Positions 53,977 through 62,813 of a stretch of DNA of 64,000 nt are shown in pieces (positions within the stretch are counted from its first letter, which is position 1; every line of letters begins with the position of its first letter). The translations under genes and the position numbers were made by a program. The notes under the pieces are model-generated. The model was not told the origin of the DNA. It saw only the letters and a list, made by a program, of their open reading frames with translations, and did not search any database. Origin of the DNA: Hymenobacter sp. GOD-10R (GTDB lineage: Bacteria > Bacteroidota > Bacteroidia > Cytophagales > Hymenobacteraceae); contig NZ_CP141185.1 of NCBI RefSeq assembly GCF_035609205.1, positions 124,001 through 188,000 of the forward strand, in the 5' to 3' direction.

Positions 53977-55383
53977 CTAGTCACCCACCAGGGCCGGCGG
54001 GCCGTCGTTTGCTTTAGGGGCCACGACCACCCGCGTAAAGGCCTTGCCGGCCGGGTGCAAATCGCCGCTGGCAATGCGCTGCACGGGGCCGAGCGCCTGG
54101 CCCATCGCGCCGCCCTTGGCGTCGGTGTGCACGGTGGTGAGGGGGTAGGCGCGGGCGTAGGGGGCCTGGGTGGAGTTAGTGAGGTAGATGTCGTAATCGG
54201 TATTGGGGGCCAGGGCGCGCAGGTTGAAGGTGGCTAGGTCCACGAGGCCTTCCGAGCGCAGGTTCATGGTGCCGGCGGCGGGTCCAGGGGTCGGGGGCCG
54301 TAGGTTACGGATGACCGTGGGCTGGTCGATGAGCTGCTGGCCGAGGTTGGCCGCGCTGGCCACACCCGAGGGCACGGCATCGGGCACGTACATCAGCGCC
54401 ATCGGGGCCTGGCCGACCTTGATTTTGCCTAGTACTCGGTTGGTGGCCGTGCTCACGGCCACCGCCGAATCGCCGTTTTCGAGGCCCACGTACACCCGGC
54501 TGCCATCGCCCGCGGGCCAGATGCCGTGCGGATTGGCCCCCACCGCAATGGTCGCTAGCTGTTTAAAGCCCGGCTCGCGGCTGTACACCTTCACCACGTC
54601 TTCGCCGCCCACCGTCACGTAGGCCAGCTTGCCGGTGGGCAGGTCCACCGTGGCGACATGGTTGGTGATGGGCCCCGTCGTCAGCACGCCGCTGATGGTC
54701 AAGGTCTTGGTATCGAGCACCGATACTTTGCCCACGTCCTTGTGCGTGAACCAGATTTGCTGGCCGTCTTTGGTGGGAAAGATGTTGGGCGAGAACGGGC
54801 TGACGACGGGTATTTTCTTGATAACCTTATAGGTAGCCACGTCCACCACCGCCAGCTCGGGCGAGAAGCTGGAGCACACGAAGGCCCGCTTGCCATCGGG
54901 GCTGAAGGCGATTTGGCCCGGCCCGTTGGGCACCTGGATGCGACGGGTTTCGCGCAGCGTGGCGGCATCAATCACCGAGAGGTAGTCCTCGCCGCGCACC
55001 GTCACCCATACCTCCTTGCCATCGGGGCGGAAGGTGGGCTCGTGCGGGGCGCGGCCTACGTACACGCTGCCTTTCAGGGCATTAGTGGCCGTTTCGATAA
55101 ACGTGACGTTGTTGGAGCCCACCGACACCACGGCCAGCAGCCGGTGGTCGGGCGAGGCCCCCAGGCCGTGCACCAGCGCCTGCCCCCGGTAGAGGGCCGA
55201 CGTTAAATCGGGCTGCGGCTTGCCTAGTATCACCTGGCCCAGCAGCTTGTTATCCATCGGGTCGATAACGGACACGGTGTTGGAAATCTGGTCGGCGGTA
55301 TACACCCGGTCGCGGTGGCTTACGGCCTGGGCTCGGGCAGCGGTGCCGGCCAGCAGCAGGGCGGGTAGGAGAAGGTATTTCAT
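53977..55383 (-). CDS. secreted YncE-like beta-propeller protein
   Basis: From the ATG at 55383 it has 468 residues with a signal ending at ARAQAV. Blades: RVYTADQISNTVSVIDPMDN, EVWVTVRGEDYLSVIDAATL, WFTHKDVGKVSVLDTKTL and RVYVGLENGDSAVAVSTATN. Its tail also resembles that of 52269. The 57 bases upstream in the open frame carry another in-frame start (55440) that overlaps the hairpin repeat and is rejected. It may act with the DUF305 protein, which is encoded upstream on the same strand. Confidence 0.85.
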   Translation of the reverse strand: MKYLLLPALLLAGTAARAQAVSHRDRVYTADQISNTVSVIDPMDNKLLGQVILGKPQPDLTSALYRGQALVHGLGASPDHRLLAVVSVGSNNVTFIETATNALKGSVYVGRAPHEPTFRPDGKEVWVTVRGEDYLSVIDAATLRETRRIQVPNGPGQIAFSPDGKRAFVCSSFSPELAVVDVATYKVIKKIPVVSPFSPNIFPTKDGQQIWFTHKDVGKVSVLDTKTLTISGVLTTGPITNHVATVDLPTGKLAYVTVGGEDVVKVYSREPGFKQLATIAVGANPHGIWPAGDGSRVYVGLENGDSAVAVSTATNRVLGKIKVGQAPMALMYVPDAVPSGVASAANLGQQLIDQPTVIRNLRPPTPGPAAGTMNLRSEGLVDLATFNLRALAPNTDYDIYLTNSTQAPYARAYPLTTVHTDAKGGAMGQALGPVQRIASGDLHPAGKAFTRVVVAPKANDGPPALVGD

Positions 55384-55396
55384 TGACAATAAGAAT

Positions 55397-55474
55397 GTAG
55401 CGCGGGCTCTGCGAGTCCGCACGTGGGGTAATTCGGGCAACGCGCGGACTCGCAGAGTCCACGCTAAACGCTAC
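55397..55474. repeat. 78-bp hairpin repeat, REP-like
   Basis: Imperfect palindrome with arms GGCTCTGCGAGTCCGC and GCGGACTCGCAGAGTCC, bordered by GTAGCG and CGCTAC. It lies between the propeller gene and the DUF305 gene and abuts the DUF305 stop. It shares the GTAGC ends and AGTCCG words with the larger hairpin at 48074-48184. It may also act as a terminator for the DUF305 gene. Confidence 0.7.
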
Positions 55475-55882
55475 CTAGGGCTTGGCCGGGTGCTGCTTCA
55501 GCCAGGCTTGCATCTGCTGAATCTCGACCTGCTGCTCGGCGATGATGCTCTGGGCCAGGCGGCGCAGGGCCGGGTCTTTGCCGTAGAGGAGTTGCAGGCG
55601 GGCCATGTCCACGGCTCCCTGGTGGTGCGGCACCATCATGGCCGCAAAGCTGGCGTCGATGTCGGCAGGGTTGGCCCCGTCCATGCGGCGCATGCCTTCG
55701 TCCATCACCACCATCACCGAGTCCATGCCGTGCTGGAAGGCAGCCACCGGGCTGCCGGGTTTGGCGGCGGGCATCGTCATACCGGCCATGCCGGCGTGAC
55801 TCATGCCGGCCATGTGGTGCTGGGCCCGGGCGGCGGAGGTGGTCCCGAGCAGCAGGCCGAAAAGCAGGAGGGTGTTTTTCAC
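55475..55882 (-). CDS. DUF305-family exported protein
   Basis: A GTG at 55882 gives 135 residues with signal VKNTLLLFGLLLGTTSAARA; the upstream TTG at 55921 would hide that signal. A Met/His-rich segment (HHMAGMSHAGMAGMTMPAAK) precedes the DUF305 ferritin-like domain (FAAMMVPHHQGAVDMARLQL, LAQSIIAEQQVEIQQMQAWL). The Met/His-rich part suggests copper or other soft-metal binding. DUF305 proteins are common in metal-resistance clusters. Confidence 0.85.
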   Translation of the reverse strand: MKNTLLLFGLLLGTTSAARAQHHMAGMSHAGMAGMTMPAAKPGSPVAAFQHGMDSVMVVMDEGMRRMDGANPADIDASFAAMMVPHHQGAVDMARLQLLYGKDPALRRLAQSIIAEQQVEIQQMQAWLKQHPAKP

Positions 55883-56028
55883 GTTCGTTTTGGCGACCAG
55901 GTAATAGCGTTGGCCGCTCAAACGTACGGGCTTCGCGGGGCGCTAGCTACGGCCCGGCGGCGAGTTGGCCTTATTGCGGGCTGAATTGGCTTTTTTGGGT
56001 GAGGCGGGCCGCTAGCAAAGTCTGCCCC

Positions 56029-56823
56029 TCACCCAAACCGCTTTAAAAACTGCTGAATAACTGTGTTGTAGCTGCGCGACGACGTAACGTGCAGCCCATT
56101 CGCCATCCGAAACAAGTACTCGCCGTGCGCCCACGGCTTAAACTCCATAATATGCTCGGTCTGAATAACAACCGAGCGGTGGATGCGCAGAAAATGGGCC
56201 GGGTCGAGGCGCTCGGCCAGCTGGCTTAGGGTGGCCCGCAGCGGATGGGTGGCCCCGGCCAGGTGCAGCAGCACGCCGCTGCTGGTGGCTTCGAGGTAGC
56301 ACACGTCGGCGGCGGGCACGAAAAACTGCCGCTCCGGCTGCTTCACCAGGAAACGGTCCTGATAGTCGGGTAGGGGGGTAGGGGCGGCCGGGGGCCAGGC
56401 GCGGAGCAGGGCTGCCAGGTCGGCCCCGGCGGCGTGGGTATCGCGCTGGTTTATTTGTAGTTGCACCCGGTGCACACAGTCGGCAAAGCGGTCGGGGTCG
56501 AGGGGCTTCAATAGGTAATCGACCGCGTGCAGGCCGAAGGCGGCCACGGCATACTGGTCGTAGGCCGTCACGAACACCACCAGGGGGAGGGGCTGACCGA
56601 CGGCCCGCAACTGTTGCAGCACCTGCACCCCGTCGAGGCCGGGCATCTGCACGTCCAGAAACACCACGTCGTAGCCGCCGGCTTGCAGGGCAGCCAGGGC
56701 CTCGGGGCCGTTGGCGCACTCGCCGGCCACGGCCAGGGCGGGGAAGTCGGCTAGCAGCTCGCGCAGCAAGTGGCGGGCCAAAGGCTCATCATCTACCAGC
56801 AGAGTATGGATGCTAGCGCTCAT
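56029..56823 (-). CDS. LytTR-family response regulator
   Basis: A 264-residue regulator. The receiver domain has Asp57 in VVFLDVQMPGLDG, and the Lys in YLLKPLDPDRF. The C-terminal LytTR DNA-binding domain reads FFVPAADVCYLEATSSGVLL and ends FLRIHRSVVIQTEHIMEF, RSYNTVIQQFLKRF. It overlaps the kinase gene by four bases (ATGA) on the same strand and forms a LytSR-like two-component pair. Confidence 0.92.
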   Translation of the reverse strand: MSASIHTLLVDDEPLARHLLRELLADFPALAVAGECANGPEALAALQAGGYDVVFLDVQMPGLDGVQVLQQLRAVGQPLPLVVFVTAYDQYAVAAFGLHAVDYLLKPLDPDRFADCVHRVQLQINQRDTHAAGADLAALLRAWPPAAPTPLPDYQDRFLVKQPERQFFVPAADVCYLEATSSGVLLHLAGATHPLRATLSQLAERLDPAHFLRIHRSVVIQTEHIMEFKPWAHGEYLFRMANGLHVTSSRSYNTVIQQFLKRFG

Positions 56824-57935
56824 GCTGTTACGAGGGATTGGCCGGCCGGCGCGGCGGCCACGAAGGGCAGCGACAGCCGCAGGCAGTAGCCCTGGCCGGG
56901 AGCGGTGTCCACGGTTACGGCGTAGTCGGGGCCGTAGCGGGTGGCCAGGCGGCTTTCGAGGTTGCGCAGGCCGATGCCGCGGGCGGCGGTGTTGGTGGTG
57001 CCCCGGCCGTTGTCCTGCACTTGCACCAGCAGCCGCCCACCCTGCTGCCGGGCGCTGATGGCCAGCTCGCCTGCTCCCGCCTGCGGGGCCAGGCCGTGGC
57101 GCACGGCGTTCTCCACCACCGGCTGCAACAGCAGGGCTGGCAGTAGCGCGCCCTCGGTACCGGGCGTGACGTCATAGGCCACGACCAGGCGGTCGGGAAA
57201 GCGGGTTTGCTCGATTTCGAGGTAGAGGCGCGTGAGGTGCAGCTCCTGCGCCAGGGTCACCTCGTGGGCATCGGCGCCGTCGAGCACCAGCCGCAGAAAC
57301 TGGCTGAGTTGGGCCAGCATCCGGCGGGCGGCCTTCACGTCGGCACTCATCAAAGCCGATACTGCATTGAGCGAGTTGAAGAGAAAATGGGGCTGGAGCT
57401 GCATTTTGAGCGCTTGCAACTGCGCCTGCACCAGTTGGGTTTCGAGCTGGGCGGCCCGCAGCTGGCCCTCCCGAAACCGCTCGCGGTACTGCACGGCGTA
57501 GGCAATGCAGAGCAGCATCCAGTAGATAGGCACCCAGTTGTTGGCATTGGCTACCACGCTGGCCAGCGAAAAGCCGCCCGGCAAGGCCCCCACCGCGTCC
57601 ATCGCCCCAGCATACACGAGGCGGTAGGCCAGGGTGAGCCCGTAGCTGGCCGCCGCGTGCGCCAGCAGCTTGGGCAGCCAGCGCCGCCGCTCAGTGAGGT
57701 CGAAGCGGGCCGCCAGCGCAAACACTACCGGCGTCAACAGCCCCCAAATCAGCCCGTGCAGCAAGCGCCCGCCCAGCGCCTCGCGCCAGTCGGTGGGCGT
57801 GCCGGCCGACAGGTTTTGCCCAAAAATCAGCAGCACCATGAAGCCGCTGAATAGCAGCCAGGCCAGCGCAATCACCGGCCCCGCCACCAGGGGCGGCCGG
57901 GGAGTAGTGGCTGAAAAAGGCTGCTCGGCGCGCAT
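56820..57935 (-). CDS. LytS/YehU-type sensor histidine kinase
   Basis: A 371-residue kinase with four membrane helices in the first 160 residues, a coiled linker, and the His_kinase domain: LQPHFLFNSLNAVSALMSAD, with the phosphoacceptor His in LQPHFLFN. The HATPase region shows PVVENAVRHGL and GRGTTNTAARGIGLRNLESR. It lacks a large periplasmic sensor, so it may sense a membrane signal. It precedes and overlaps the LytTR regulator gene. Confidence 0.92.
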   Translation of the reverse strand: MRAEQPFSATTPRPPLVAGPVIALAWLLFSGFMVLLIFGQNLSAGTPTDWREALGGRLLHGLIWGLLTPVVFALAARFDLTERRRWLPKLLAHAAASYGLTLAYRLVYAGAMDAVGALPGGFSLASVVANANNWVPIYWMLLCIAYAVQYRERFREGQLRAAQLETQLVQAQLQALKMQLQPHFLFNSLNAVSALMSADVKAARRMLAQLSQFLRLVLDGADAHEVTLAQELHLTRLYLEIEQTRFPDRLVVAYDVTPGTEGALLPALLLQPVVENAVRHGLAPQAGAGELAISARQQGGRLLVQVQDNGRGTTNTAARGIGLRNLESRLATRYGPDYAVTVDTAPGQGYCLRLSLPFVAAAPAGQSLVTA

Positions 57936-58139
57936 GGGCCAAAGGTAGCGCAGAGCCGGGGCTAGTGGCCTTAGTTAAAAGTTTGGTACAGATGTTACAT
58001 CAGTCTAGCTATCGAGCTGATAAACAAGCACGAAGCACAAAAACGGACGTTTTTTGAGGCATTAGCCCGTTTTGCATTTCCCTAACGGGAATTTCTGTTC
58101 CTACTCTTGCGCTACCCCTAATTGATAGCCGAAAACCAA

Positions 58140-58967
58140 ATGAGAACGGAGCAGCTGCCCGCCGGCATTGGGCCGGAAATTGTGTACTCGCACTATGAAC
58201 GCCGCCAGTTATCGGGTGAGCAGTGCGTGGCCGAGCACGGCCTAACCTACCTGCTGGCGGGCAGCCTGCGGGTGACCGATGCCGGGGCCAGCCAGACATT
58301 TGAAGCCGGGAGCCTGCTGTTTTCGCGCAAGAACTTCTTAGCGAAGTTTACCAAGCAGCCAGCCGAAGATGGGCCCTTTCGGGCCATCACCGTGGTGTTT
58401 GGCCGCGCCATGCTGCTCGAATACCGCCAGCCGCACAGCGTTCGGAGCGAGCCGCCCGCCCCCGCAATGGCCGCCGTGATGCCCCTGGCTATCAATGCAT
58501 CGCTTAACGAGTTTTTCGAGGCGTTGCAGCCGTATTTCGAGGTGCCGCTGCCCGCGCCGCTGGCCCGGGACCAGCAGCAAGAGGCGCTGCGGCGGTTGCT
58601 GCTGGCGCAGCCGGTGCTGCAAACGGTACTGTTCGATTTCGGGCAGCCCGGCAAAATTGACTTGGAGGCCTTCATGCGGCAGCACTTCCGCTTCAACGTG
58701 GAGCTGAAGCAGCTGGCCTACCTCACTGGCCGGAGCCTGGCGACGTTCAAGCGGGATTTTGATAAGGTTTTTCACAATTCGCCCGCCCGCTGGCTCTACC
58801 AGCAGCGGCTGGCCGAAGCCCACTACCTGCTGCAGGAAGAAAGCCGGCGCCCATCGGACGTGTACCACGAAGTCGGCTTCGAGAGCCTGGCGCACTTCTC
58901 CCATGCGTTCAAGCAGTTTTTTGGGTGCAGTCCATCCCGCATTCGCACGGCCCCGGCGAGCCATTAA
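58140..58967 (+). CDS. AraC-family transcriptional regulator (second)
   Basis: From the ATG at 58140 it has 275 residues (a TTG at 58122 is in frame and rejected). The N-terminal cupin-like domain (GLTYLLAGSLRVTDAGASQT, FEAGSLLFSRKNFL) is followed by the AraC DNA-binding domain (LKQLAYLTGRSLATFKRDFD, YHEVGFESLAHFSHAFKQFF, GCSPSRIRTAP). It lies 21 bases before a short-chain dehydrogenase gene and probably controls it. Confidence 0.9.
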   Translation: MRTEQLPAGIGPEIVYSHYERRQLSGEQCVAEHGLTYLLAGSLRVTDAGASQTFEAGSLLFSRKNFLAKFTKQPAEDGPFRAITVVFGRAMLLEYRQPHSVRSEPPAPAMAAVMPLAINASLNEFFEALQPYFEVPLPAPLARDQQQEALRRLLLAQPVLQTVLFDFGQPGKIDLEAFMRQHFRFNVELKQLAYLTGRSLATFKRDFDKVFHNSPARWLYQQRLAEAHYLLQEESRRPSDVYHEVGFESLAHFSHAFKQFFGCSPSRIRTAPASH

Positions 58968-58988
58968 ATCACCCTATACCCAGTCATC

Positions 58989-59804
58989 ATGCCCACTATT
59001 TTCATTACCGGCGCTTCGTCCGGCTTAGGCAAAGCCACGGCCAAGCTTTTTGCCGGCCGGGGCTGGCACGTTATCGCCACCATGCGCCACCCCGAGCGCG
59101 AAACCGAGCTGACGCAGCTACCCAACGTGCACCTGCTGCCGCTGGACGTGACCGACCCGGCCCAGATTGAGGCCACCGTGCAGCGCGCCATCGCCCTGCA
59201 CCCCGTGGACGTGGTGTTCAATAACGCCGGCTACGGCCTCATCGGCGCGCTCGAAGCCCTGTCGGACGAGCAGATAACCCAGCTGGTCAACACCAACCTG
59301 CTGGGCGTTATTCGGGTAACGAAAGCCTTTCTGCCGCATTTGCGGGCGAAGCAGTCCTGCCGCATCATCAGCACCACGTCCATTGGCGGGCTCATTGCCT
59401 TTCCCTTGTATTCGATATACCACGCCACCAAGTGGGCCATTGAAGGCTGGAGCGAAAGCATGTCGTTTGAGCTGGCGCGGCACCACATCGGCATCAAAAC
59501 CATTTCGCCGGGCGGCATTGCCACCGATTTCACGGGCCGCTCGCTCGAAGTGGCCGGGCACCTGGACGCGGCTTACGCCGACCTGTTGCAGAAGCTGATG
59601 GCTGGCCAGGCTAACGCCCAGTTCTCGCCCGCCCAGGCCATCGCCGAAGTAGTGTACGAAGCCGCAACCGACCAGAAAGACCAACTCCGCTACCAGGCCG
59701 GCCCCGATGCCGTGGCCACCTACGCCCAGCGGCTGGCCGCCGGCCCCGAAGCCTTCCGGCAGGGCGTGGCCGCCCAATTCGCATCGTCCGAGGAGGTGAG
59801 TTAA
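58989..59804 (+). CDS. short-chain dehydrogenase/reductase
   Basis: A 271-residue NAD(P)-dependent oxidoreductase. Cofactor loop: TGASSGLGKA at residues 7-16. NNAGYG follows, and catalytic Tyr144 and Lys148 are in YSIYHATKWAIEGWS. Substrate unknown. It follows the AraC regulator gene by 21 bases and is followed by a large terminator-like hairpin, so the two probably form an operon. Confidence 0.92.
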   Translation: MPTIFITGASSGLGKATAKLFAGRGWHVIATMRHPERETELTQLPNVHLLPLDVTDPAQIEATVQRAIALHPVDVVFNNAGYGLIGALEALSDEQITQLVNTNLLGVIRVTKAFLPHLRAKQSCRIISTTSIGGLIAFPLYSIYHATKWAIEGWSESMSFELARHHIGIKTISPGGIATDFTGRSLEVAGHLDAAYADLLQKLMAGQANAQFSPAQAIAEVVYEAATDQKDQLRYQAGPDAVATYAQRLAAGPEAFRQGVAAQFASSEEVS

Positions 59805-59870
59805 AATACTGTCGCCGACCAAAAGCAAGACGAGTAATCTCAGCGCTGCGGATGACGTAATCGTCTGAAT

Positions 59871-59924
59871 AACAGTAAAAAAAGGTACAAATTCTGTTAA
59901 TGGTTTGTACCTTTTTTTACTGTT
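59871..59924. terminator. bidirectional terminator between SDR and rep genes
   Basis: A perfect 21-bp inverted repeat around a 12-base spacer. The arms contain an A7 run on one side and a T7 run on the other, so each orientation gives a stem whose 3' side is T-rich. It lies between the plus-strand dehydrogenase and the end of the minus-strand rep gene, so it can serve both. Confidence 0.85.
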
Positions 59925-59989
59925 AAACTGCAACAGATGGCACCTTAGTAGAAGGCATCCATTTTTAGACTATGTTTGTACTATTGAGG

Positions 59990-60964
59990 TTACTTTTTAG
60001 CGGGCACCGCCTGCGCTTTCCGCAGTCCCACCACTGTCAGAAATAACCCTCCGGGATTGGTAGAGGCTTTCATCTTGCCGGTTTTGAGCTTGTAGCAGAA
60101 GGAAAAAAGCTCATCTACCATGCGCGCTTCGCTGAGAATCTGCTCAATTAGGCGGGTGTCCCGGATATCGAGCTCCACCAGCCGCTGCCGCGCCATCTGC
60201 AGCCGGGAGTCATCCAAGGGCTGCTCAAACGGCAAGGGCAACTGGTGCGGCTCCTGCTGCTTAATTTGAAAACGGATACTCTCGAACGAGCGGCCTTTCT
60301 TGATGAGTTCGTAGCCGATGTGCAGGTCCGTATTCAGGTTAATTTGGTGCACCGCCACGTCGAGCACGTACTTCTGAAACATGGACACCTTGGTGTACTG
60401 CTCCGGCTCAATCCCTTTGGGGTCTTTCAGGGCCAGCATCACCTTCAAGTCGTGCAGGCTGAAAGTGCGGGTTTCGGACTTGTCCTTCCACTGCGAGGCA
60501 ATCTGGTAGATGCGCTTGGCGTACTTACTGCTCAGGCTAAAGGCCGCCTGCAGGCGGAAGGAAGTGAAGTTGCGCTTTAAGTCGATGAGGTAGGGCCGAA
60601 TCTTCTCGGATATTTCCAACTCAATTACGCCCTCGCCCTTCATGTACTCGGCCGAGGCCAGCAGGCCGACCTGCAGAATACGCTTGTTGTCTTCAATCAC
60701 GTACTCCCGGGTCCGTAGCGCCGAAGTGGCTTCCAGAAACTGCTGGTAGTTCCACTGTCGGCCGGTAAGATGCTGCAGGTCCAGCACTTTGACCCGGTAG
60801 AAGGTGCCGATGCGGTCTTCCTTCTTCAGCAGCGAGAGCAGATAGAACACAATATCCATCTCGCAGGCTGTCATCTCGTAGCGCGCCGTCGTAATGGCGT
60901 TATGCTGCCGGATTTCGAGGCCAGTGGAATTGGCTATAGCAGCCGCATTATCAAGAACTTGCAT
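59990..60964 (-). CDS. plasmid replication initiator, Rep_3 (RepB) family
   Basis: From ATG 60964 it has 324 residues. Two winged helices: residues about 25-130 (ITTARYEMTACEMDIVFYLL, TGRQWNYQQFLEATSALRTR) and about 130-225 (FTSFRLQAAFSLSSKYAKRI, YQIASQW, FSLHDLKVMLALK). This is the layout of Initiator Rep proteins that bind iterons and open the origin. The upstream 17 residues offered by an earlier start are unlikely. It faces away from the iterons at 61059-61160, which begin 95 bases upstream of its ATG, and could be repressed by its own binding to them. Confidence 0.88.
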   Translation of the reverse strand: MQVLDNAAAIANSTGLEIRQHNAITTARYEMTACEMDIVFYLLSLLKKEDRIGTFYRVKVLDLQHLTGRQWNYQQFLEATSALRTREYVIEDNKRILQVGLLASAEYMKGEGVIELEISEKIRPYLIDLKRNFTSFRLQAAFSLSSKYAKRIYQIASQWKDKSETRTFSLHDLKVMLALKDPKGIEPEQYTKVSMFQKYVLDVAVHQINLNTDLHIGYELIKKGRSFESIRFQIKQQEPHQLPLPFEQPLDDSRLQMARQRLVELDIRDTRLIEQILSEARMVDELFSFCYKLKTGKMKASTNPGGLFLTVVGLRKAQAVPAKK

Positions 60965-61058
60965 AGGGGTGGGAAGGCAGTAGGATAGGCGAAGATAACA
61001 AGTGGAAAGCAAAAAGAAAGACCAAAAGAAAGTTTTCCCTTTAGGTTCTTTCTTTTCA

Positions 61059-61160
61059 CTTATAAAACCTTTCCACTGGACTTATAAAACCTTTCCCTTC
61101 GCTTATAATCCCTTCCCTTTAGACTTATAAAACCTTTCCTTTGACTTATAAAACCTTTCC
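61059..61160 (-). repeat. iteron cluster 1 (five direct repeats)
   Basis: Five copies of CTTATAAAACCTTTCC (the third is CTTATAATCCCTTCC) start at 61059, 61081, 61102, 61124 and 61145, so they repeat every 21-22 bases, about two helical turns. They lie just upstream of the rep gene start and are the probable Rep binding sites and origin core. Confidence 0.88.
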
Positions 61161-61477
61161 TAAGTGCCTTGCTATAGGCTGAAAATCAATACGTTGTAAG
61201 CCCTACAAATAAGACAAATAACTAACAAATCTCACAAGCTTGTGATGAGGACAAAAAAAGGCTTTTAGGGTGTTCAATATTCGCTGGCACGAGACACAGA
61301 AAAGCAAAACAACAAAGTCGGAACCACGGCTCATAAAAAACAGTGATTGCACTTTTCTAATAATCATTATAACATTGCTTGAAGCAACGTTCCGATTGGA
61401 CGTGACCGTCTCATGGACGGTAGGTTCAAAGGCAAACATTCTTAACTACTGCCCCCAGCTTCTGACTTCAACGAAAA
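61161..61477. other. AT-rich region between iteron clusters
   Basis: About 320 bases of low-GC sequence without a credible gene, between the two iteron clusters. One short open frame exists (61270-61491) but has no coding character. It is the most likely DNA unwinding part of the origin. I found no exact DnaA box. Confidence 0.5.
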
Positions 61478-61712
61478 GAAAGGTTTTATAAGCCTCGGAA
61501 GGGGGTAATACAATGCGTTGATTACGTCAGCGAATATCCCTCACTTCGGGCAACAACTACCATTACTCCCCCAAAGGAAAGGTTTTATAAGCCCGTTTAT
61601 AACTTTCCACTAGCCTTTGAACAAGCTAAAAGAAAGGTTTTATAAGTCAGTTGTTAGCTTCAGCTTACTATTCTCCCCAGCTTTTAACAAACCAGAGGAA
61701 AGGTTTTATAAG
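61478..61712 (+). repeat. iteron cluster 2, opposite orientation
   Basis: Four copies of GGAAAGGTTTTATAAG or a close form (61478-61492, 61576-61591, 61632-61646, 61697-61712), reverse complement of cluster 1. Their spacing is irregular (98, 56 and 65 bases). They face cluster 1 across the AT-rich stretch. They could limit copy number by handcuffing or be part of a bipartite origin. Confidence 0.85.
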
Positions 61713-62065
61713 CCTAAAAGCCCACTCATTGGCTGGAAACGCAGATAACTGTAGCTCTACTGACAGGCTGCTTTCCGTGGGTGACAACTTCAAACCCGCA
61801 GCTGGGTAGACAACCGTCGACAACTGGAAGCTCGCCACCCTGCTCACCATACTGGACCAACCGGGGATACTACCGCACCAACCTGGAAGCTACAGTAACT
61901 CTCTGAACGGAGCAGCGCTATCCAGTGGGTGAAACTGAACCCCAGCTGGCAGTCTACCTGAATCCTCCTGAACCAAGAGCTCAGTTAGTAGCAAGCAGAC
62001 ACTTCGAAAAAACAAGAGGGGAAAACAGCCCCAAGACCCGTTACCAGCGCTTTATTATATTCAAT
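61713..62065. other. 353-bp region between origin and conserved promoter
   Basis: No credible gene. It holds an imperfect direct repeat: GTGGGTGA, then AAACCCGCAGCTGG and TAGACAACC at 61777-61814, and a similar stretch at 61925-61957. CTGGAAGCT also occurs twice (61822 and 61882 area). An oriT or partition site is possible but not shown. Confidence 0.35.
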
Positions 62066-62128
62066 AATTGACACTTTAATTTAAACAAATTTGAAACATT
62101 AATGCCCTGTTTTGCGTTTAATAACTAT
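62066..62128 (+). promoter_or_regulatory. conserved plasmid promoter-like element, copy C
   Basis: Third copy of the 63-bp block: CACTTTAATTTA, TTTGAAACATTAATGC, TGTTTTGCGTTTAATAAC. It ends 30 bases before the ATG at 62158. Only after the TAT does it diverge from copies A and B, so the conserved element is the whole promoter-like unit. Confidence 0.7.
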
Positions 62129-62157
62129 CCGGAACGCAGTAAACCAGCATTTTGCTT

Positions 62158-62502
62158 ATGAGCACCAAGCCCGAAGTCGTCGAAGAAGCTTACACCATCT
62201 TGTCACAGCTAGGAGGCCGGCGCTTCCTGGTGATGACCGGCGCCGACAAGCTCATGGCCGCCGGCCGGACGGCCAGCAACTCCAACCCCTGGCTGCGCAT
62301 GGACCTGCGCCGCAACCAGGCCCAGGTAAACCGGCTGAAAATTACGCTCATGCCGACCGATACCTACACGGTGGAGTTTTACCACCAGAAGCTGGTCGAC
62401 TGGGAGCCGGTTATCACCAACCAGCAGACGTTTGAAATGGTGTACGGAGAGGATTTACCGGCCCTCTTTACCTCGGTCACGGGCTTCGATACCCACCTGT
62501 AG
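62158..62502 (+). CDS. conserved plasmid protein, 114 residues
   Basis: Starts at ATG 62158 (TTG at 62152 rejected). The sequence ILSQLGGRRFLVMTGADKLM, LRMDLRRNQAQVNRLKITLM and DTYTVEFYHQKL, ending FTSVTGFDTHL, resembles a small uncharacterised protein family common on mobile elements of Bacteroidota. Alpha-beta fold; no signal peptide or membrane part. It is the first gene after conserved promoter element C, so it probably leads an operon with the next genes. Confidence 0.78.
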   Translation: MSTKPEVVEEAYTILSQLGGRRFLVMTGADKLMAAGRTASNSNPWLRMDLRRNQAQVNRLKITLMPTDTYTVEFYHQKLVDWEPVITNQQTFEMVYGEDLPALFTSVTGFDTHL

Positions 62503-62512
62503 CCCCTGCCTG

Positions 62513-62803
62513 ATGCGTGCCAGCGAAGCCCCCACCATCATCGACCCGGGCTGGAACCAGTACCGCAGCCGGGTTATCGCCGCCATTACCGACGTGGAAA
62601 TGCTGATGCAGCAGCTGGGCAAAGGCCTCGACTGCGACGGCCTGACCGCCGAAGTGGCCCAGCGGCTCGGGCTGCGCGTCGATACCCAGCCCGATTTCGA
62701 CGTGCTCAGCGTCCTGGTGCGGGCCGTACGCCCCATCGGCCGCGAGGCGCTACGGGCCACCCGCGAGGACCAGGGCGGCCAGTTTTCTCTCCTGCTACTT
62801 TAA
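62513..62803 (+). CDS. small plasmid protein, 96 residues
   Basis: A 96-residue, mainly helical protein (SRVIAAITDVEMLMQQLGKG, DVLSVLVRAVRPIGREAL) of no recognised family. It lies 10 bases after the preceding gene and is likely cotranscribed. No signal or membrane segment. The start ATG at 62513 is chosen by spacing; a longer frame upstream overlaps the previous gene and is rejected. Confidence 0.65.
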   Translation: MRASEAPTIIDPGWNQYRSRVIAAITDVEMLMQQLGKGLDCDGLTAEVAQRLGLRVDTQPDFDVLSVLVRAVRPIGREALRATREDQGGQFSLLLL

Positions 62804-62813
62804 CCCCGATACC

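Noticed and set aside
61270..61491. 73-residue open frame in the origin
   Set aside because: AT-rich, no coding character, and overlaps an iteron; treated as chance.
61059..61712. CRISPR array
   Set aside because: Repeats are 16 bp, spaced 21-22 bp in one cluster and irregular and reversed in the other, next to a rep gene. They are iterons.
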